Shown here: positions 59,072 to 64,000 of the stretch, piece by piece | Layout of the letters: the number at the start of each line of letters is the position of its first letter | How positions within the stretch are numbered: position 1 is the stretch's first letter | NCBI RefSeq assembly: GCF_026212465.1 | Contig: NC_080062.1 | Location: forward strand, 6,902,797 to 6,966,796 | Origin: Amaranthus tricolor | Lineage: Eukaryota > Streptophyta > Magnoliopsida > Caryophyllales > Amaranthaceae | DNA length: 64,000 nucleotides | Reading direction: 5' to 3' | Notes under the pieces: generated by a model | Databases searched by the model: none | What the model was told of the DNA's origin: nothing | Seen by the model: only the letters and a program-made list of their open reading frames with translations | Program-made: the position numbers and the translations under genes

Positions 59072-59487
59072 TATTTATATATTAGCTTATTTTTATTACT
59101 TTGCAATATTTTCATTTTAAACATTATTTCCATTTCCCATCACTTTCTTTAATTATTACTAAAATCAATTGTTATCATTGTTTTTTAACCTTTGTACCAT
59201 TATTACATTGATTTTCTAATTCGTGGAATTGTTGAGGTTATAAAGTATCACCATACCTAATACATAATCCAAGTAGTTGGGTTGAAATCAATGCTCCTAA
59301 AAATAATTTGAGTGAAGTTACATGCCAGGCTAGTTGTATAAAAACGTACTAACATAACATTGAGACACATCATTAAATGTTTAATCACAATTACGATTTA
59401 TTGGTGTAAGTTTCTTATTAAATGATAGTATCTATAAAACGAAGTTGATATGTCTTAAACAAAGTCCATAATTAATTGATTACAAGA
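59072..59487. other. Intergenic, nothing recognised
   Basis: Flank of copia element 3; no feature recognised. Confidence 0.5.
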
Positions 59488-59693
59488 TGTTGACATATAC
59501 TTTGGCATATGTGGGAAAACTTTCATATATTTAGATTATTTTAAGTTATTTTAAATTATTTTAATTAATGTATATAATATTAGTTCCCTAGAATAGAAGC
59601 TAGTGTTCATGTATATATTGGAGAATGGTTTACCCCTTAAATATACAGAAAACTATTTCCAAAACCCTAATTTCCGCAACTGTTTAATCTTCA
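59488..59693 (+). repeat. 5' LTR of copia element 3
   Basis: Starts TGTTGACATA and ends AATCTTCA directly before the primer-binding site TGGTATTAGAGCC (59694-59706). The partner LTR is outside the window, so the left border rests on the TG and the expected length. TATATA at 59611 is a possible TATA region. Confidence 0.75.
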
Positions 59694-59756
59694 TGGTATT
59701 AGAGCCATAGGGTTTAGATCCGGGAAGGACTCATCATCTACCGTATTTTACCTGTA

Positions 59757-60710
59757 ATGGCTGATTTTTTCAGAAGAACAAACACAGAAACAAGTAATAT
59801 CCATGGAACAGATGGAACAAATGTTCTAGATGTTTCAGAAACTCAACAAAACAACCAACCAAATCGAAAATCCAACCACTGTCAAAATCTCAGAAAAACT
59901 TACATATCACAATTATACAAAATGGTGCAAGTTAATGCACGTAGCCATTGGAGGTCGAGGGTGGCTCAGTCACATCACTGCCGCACCTCCACCACCGTCA
60001 GGCCCTGATTATGCTCAATGAGAACAGAGGGATACCATGGTCATAGCATGGATTATTGAAAACATAGATGGAGAAATTGTTAATCAAATCCTGGATTATA
60101 CAACTGCACCAAGCCTATGGCAAGGAATTGAAAGTCTCTTGGGATGTGGTAGAGACGAACTCCAGATCTTTGATCTAAGTTCAAAGGAAGCAACTGTAGG
60201 ACAAGCCAATGACACCATTGAGGTTTACTATGGTAAACTCAATATATTATGGAGAGAAATTGACCGGAGAATGCCAAATCCAATGGTATGCTCGAAGGAC
60301 ATTACAGAATTTAACAAGTATATACAAAGGCAAAGACTATCAAATTCTCACTGGGATTAATGATAATCTAGACAAAGAAAGAAGAGACATCCTCAATAAT
60401 GACCCCTTACCAACTGTGGAGGCAGCCTACGCCACAATCAGACGGGAAATAGCACGCCGGAGAATAATGAACGGCGTCTCATCACTGGAAACGAGTCCCT
60501 CAGAGATCGGATCGGGTTTAGCCATGCGAAACAAGACCCTCCAGAGAAACTGAGAAGAGGATGATCGGAGAAAACTCCGATGTACTCATTGTGGTGGCTC
60601 AAGGCATACTAAGGAGGGATGTTTCAAGCTTGTGGGGTACCCCGATTGGTGAAACGATTTACAGAAGCGGAAAGCCGCCACCAAGGCACCGGCAAGGCCG
60701 GCCGGCGGCC
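59757..60710 (+). pseudogene. Copia 3 gag, frameshifted
   Basis: The start MADFFRRTNTE shifts frame near 59850 to KISEKLTYHNYTKWCKLM, meets a stop at 60019, continues as IAWIIENIDGEIVNQILDY and LNILWREIDRR, then shifts again near 60310 to FLTGINDNLDKERRDIL. A CCHC knuckle C-x2-C-x4-H-x4-C lies at 60581-60622 (CTHCGGSRHTKEGC). This is the UBN2/Retrotran_gag type of copia capsid protein. At least two frameshifts and one stop. Confidence 0.85.
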
Positions 60711-61039
60711 AGGCTTACCTGACTACTGACGACCAACCATCATCATGTGTGGAATTAGGTAAAGTGAGGGGCTGCAGCAAGGGGGAAGGAGAGGAAACTG
60801 TGACCACAAACCAAATAGACAACAGAAACAACAGCGAGAAACAGAGAAGGGAAGAGAGAGAAACAGCCGCAACACATGGGGAGGGAAGCACACCCCTTCT
60901 CACTCACTCTCTTATTTATAACCCCACAACCCTCCTCATACTCCCAAATCCCACATACAACCCATACCTTTAGGCCCAAATACAAAACCCACTAATATTT
61001 CTGGCCCACACCACATAATATCCACAAGCCTTCTTAGCC

Positions 61040-64000
61040 ATAAACCCCACTCTCAATGGATATTTGATTGCGGGGCAACTGATACAATGACTTTTGATCC
61101 CCATGATTTTTTATCAACCCATCCTACTAACCGAACCCATATCCAGACAGCTAATGGGGGATGCGTATCGGTTGACCAAGCTGGGCCTGTCAATATTTCT
61201 CCTTCTCTTCATCTTAAAAATTATTTGTTAATTCCCAGTCTGTCTCATAAACTATTGTGTGTTAGTTAGTTAACCAAGGAAATAAATTGTACTGTGCTCC
61301 TAACCTCTGAAAATTATATTGTGCAGGATGCTCAGACAGGGACGATCATTGGGCGTGGTACTGAACAAGGTAGACTATACTATGTCGATGGCGTAATTCA
61401 AAATAGTAGTGCAATGCTTGCTCACGAATCTCCTGCTCACCAATTGTGGACTTGGCATCGTCGTTTAGGTCATCCGTCCCTAGGTTATCTAAAACGACTT
61501 TTTCCTTCTCTTCATAGTTGTACTACGTCCCTAGATTGTGAAACTTGTGTACTGGCTAAGAGCCATAAACATTCCTATTTTCCCGTATGTTGTGTTATTT
61601 GTTGATGATTGTTCCCGTATATGCTGGGTTTATTTCTTGAAACACAAATATGAAGTTTTTGATGTATTTGTTAAATTCTATAACATGATCCTTACTCAAT
61701 TCCATGCAAACCTAAGATCCTTCGCTTAGATATTGGTGGTGAATATATTTTTGTTGCTATGAAACAATTTTTTCTCGATCATGGTCTTGTCCACTAAACC
61801 TCTTGCCCAGAAACTCCCCAACAAAATGGGGTTGCTGAACGCAAAAGTCGTACTCTGCATGAGATATCACGAGATCTCGTGTTTGAGGCTCGTATGCCTG
61901 TTAGCCCGAGGCTATTGCTACTTCCACCTATCTCATGAACCGTCTCCCTACTAAAACCCTCCATTTCCAAACTCCTCTTGCCACCCTCCATACTTTTGCC
62001 TTGTTCCCTCTTCTCATTCCCTTCCTCCTCGCATATTTGGGTGTGTAGTATATGTCCACCTTCCCTCTAGGGTACGAACCAAGTTTGAACCATGGGCAGT
62101 CAAGTGTGTATTTCTTGGGTACGACATTACTCAGAAGGGCTATCGATGTTATGATCCCCTCCATAACAAAATTTATACCACCATGGATTGTGACTTCTTT
62201 GAACAATCTTACTACTATACCCAGCCTCAATCTCAGGGGGAGAGTGTGAGTGAGGATCTTAGCTGGTTAATTCATCCCTTGGTTGACAGTCGAGACCCCA
62301 AAGAACAAGTAGGCACTACCACTGATATTGCCACCGACATTGTCACTAATCCATCTCCTCAGACTACTTTAGTCCCTGGGCATCCGGTCGAACAAGAGGT
62401 AACACTAAGTTCTTCTCCTCCTTTCATTGATATATCTACTGATGATATTGTGCCAAGTAGTGTTATTGTTCCCAAGAAATATGAATTGCCCCCACGAAGT
62501 ACAAGTGGAATGCCTCCCAAAAGATATGATCCTGAGTTTGAATCCCAGAAATCCCGATATCCCATTTGTAGACGGGATGATGAACAACTATCACAACAGC
62601 TGTTGCCTTCAATACTTCTCTCTATTCTAGTACTATTCCAAAAAGCACTGAAGAACCCCTCCGAGATTTGAAGTGGAAACAAGCTATGAATGAGGAGATC
62701 ATGGCCCTCCAGAAAAACGGGACATAGGAGAAGTGTATGTTACCAATTAACAAGAAGACTGTTGGATGTAAATGAGTTTTTTCGGTCAAGTATCATGCTG
62801 ATGGAGCCATTGAGAGGTATAAAGCGAGGCTTGTCGCGAACGGGTACACACAGACATACGGGATAGACTACTCGGAAACATTCTCACTTGTGGCTAAAGT
62901 CGATACTATCCGAGTCCTCTTCTCTATAGCAGCAAACAAAGAATGGCCCCTATATCAGTTTGATGTGAATAATGTCTTCCTGCATGGGGAGATTGAAGAA
63001 GAAGTTTATATGAAACCTTCACCAGGTTACTCAGATGAATATAACCAAGGAGAAGGGTGTAAACTAAAAAAAGCGCTATACGGTTTGAAACAATCTCCAA
63101 GGGCGTGGTTTTGGAAGATTCACTATAGCAATGAAAGGATTTGGATAAAGATAGAGCAACTCAGACCACACTCTATTTCTCAGGAAGAGTGGAAACTAAA
63201 TTACATGTCTCGTTATCTATGTTGATGATATGGTGATTACTGGGAACAACGCTAAGGAAATTGATCGGCTCAGGAGCAAATTATTCCAAACAAATTATTC
63301 TAAGAATTTGAGATGAAGGATTTGGGACAATTGAAATACTTTCTTGGAATAGAGGTTTTAAGGTCAAAGAAGGGGATATTCATTAATCAGAAAAAGTACA
63401 CCCTAGATCTCCTGGCAGAAGCAGGCATGATAGACTGTAAACCGGCAGAGACTCCTATGGTAGCTAATCATGGTCTGCAAATTGTTGAAGGGGCAAAAAT
63501 GGCAGATCAAGATCGTTACCGAAGGATGGTAGGAAAACTGATCTATTTATCTCACACGAGACCAGATATCGCCTATGCAGTAGGAGTTGTAAGTAGGTTC
63601 ATGCATCGACCTCAAGTGGAACACATGGCAGCATTCTTGAGGATCTTGAGATACTTAAAAGGAACCAGTAATAAAGGTATTTTCTACTCAAAGAATGATA
63701 ACCTTGATCTTACGGTTACACGGATGCAAACTGGGCTGGTGATCGGGATGACAGGAAGTCTACTTCAGGATACTTCACCCTTGTAGGGGTTAATCTGGTC
63801 ACTTAGAAGAGTAAGAAGCAGAAGGTAATTGCCTTATCCAGTGCTGAAGCAGAATTTAGAGGAATAGCAAAAGGGGTCACAGAGATTCTATGGATCAGAA
63901 AACTTTTAGGAGATCTAGATTGCCGCCATGCACAGGCAACTATATAGTGATAATAAAGCAGTAATAAGCATCTCCGAGAATCCGGTTCAACATGATCGAA
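61040..64000 (+). pseudogene. Copia 3 pol, broken and partial
   Basis: Protease at 61050 (WIFDCGATDTMTF; the usual DSGA is DCGA, so the catalytic Asp remains). GAG-pre-integrase LWTWHRRLGHPS at about 61448. The integrase lacks the HxDLWGP segment (deletion after about 61585) and resumes with [10 protein letters not shown] and PQQNGVAERKSRTL. Reverse transcriptase from about 62680, with DVNNVFLHGE, LKKALYGLKQSPRAW and YVDDM at 63218-63232. MKDLGQLKYFLGIEV, then RNase H with SSAEAEFRGIAKG and SDNKAVISISENP up to the window edge. Stops at about 61797, 62726 and 62775, plus several frameshifts. Confidence 0.88.

Larger units (their letters stand above)
59488..64000 (+). mobile_element. Ty1/copia LTR retrotransposon 3 (decayed, runs off the window)
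   Basis: 5' LTR, primer-binding site, gag, protease, integrase, reverse transcriptase and RNase H in Ty1/copia order; the 3' LTR lies beyond 64000. Its proteins are less like those of elements 1 and 2 than those are to each other. Multiple stops, frameshifts and a deletion in the integrase make it inactive. Confidence 0.9.

Overview
The window reads as nuclear DNA of a eudicot plant: very AT-rich, intron-bearing genes with GT..AG junctions, and dense LTR retrotransposons, MITEs and microsatellites. The species cannot be fixed from sequence alone. All coordinates were counted by eye from the numbered sequence.

Only three host genes were found, all rebuilt by joining exons. (1) 15640-17846 (-): a four-exon gene for a 160-aa conserved plant protein of unknown function, with a likely 5'-UTR exon near 20.4 kb. 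(2) 22612-27110 (-): a three-coding-exon phospholipase D of the alpha class, 814 aa, both HKD motifs intact. (3) 52010-53982 (+): a two-exon AP2/ERF factor of the SHINE/WIN1 clade, 206 aa, a regulator of cuticle formation. From memory, Arabidopsis carries PLDALPHA3 (At5g25370) and SHN3 (At5g25390) almost side by side, with a small unknown-protein gene next to them. The window is therefore probably the orthologous block, stretched by mobile DNA.

Layout. 0-0.6 kb: LINE reverse-transcriptase remnant, then a palindromic AAT/ATT microsatellite. 0.8-6.2 kb: a small TRIM-like element split by a young Ty1/copia element (949-6060, -) whose gag-pol frame has one stop. 6.7-7.5 kb: a GC-rich element with GTGTCC-repeat ends. 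7.5-15.6 kb: AT-rich DNA with Stowaway MITEs and a foldback element between TA microsatellites. 15.6-27.4 kb: host genes 1 and 2. 28-36 kb: LTR-like remnants, MITEs and a complete TRIM. 36.7-45.8 kb: an older copia element broken by a Ty3/gypsy remnant with a 3.3-kb LTR. 46-52 kb: a Harbinger-like MITE, another TRIM and a 1-kb element of CCGA-type repeats. 52-54 kb: the SHINE gene, its intron full of repeats. 55-59 kb: MITEs and a tandem duplication. 59.5-64 kb: a third, decayed copia element that runs off the window.

The most unusual item is the TRIM family (four copies). It combines LTR-like direct repeats, a tRNA-Met primer-binding site, a purine tract and a 5-bp target duplication with sequences matching the A and B boxes of a tRNA-type RNA polymerase III promoter.
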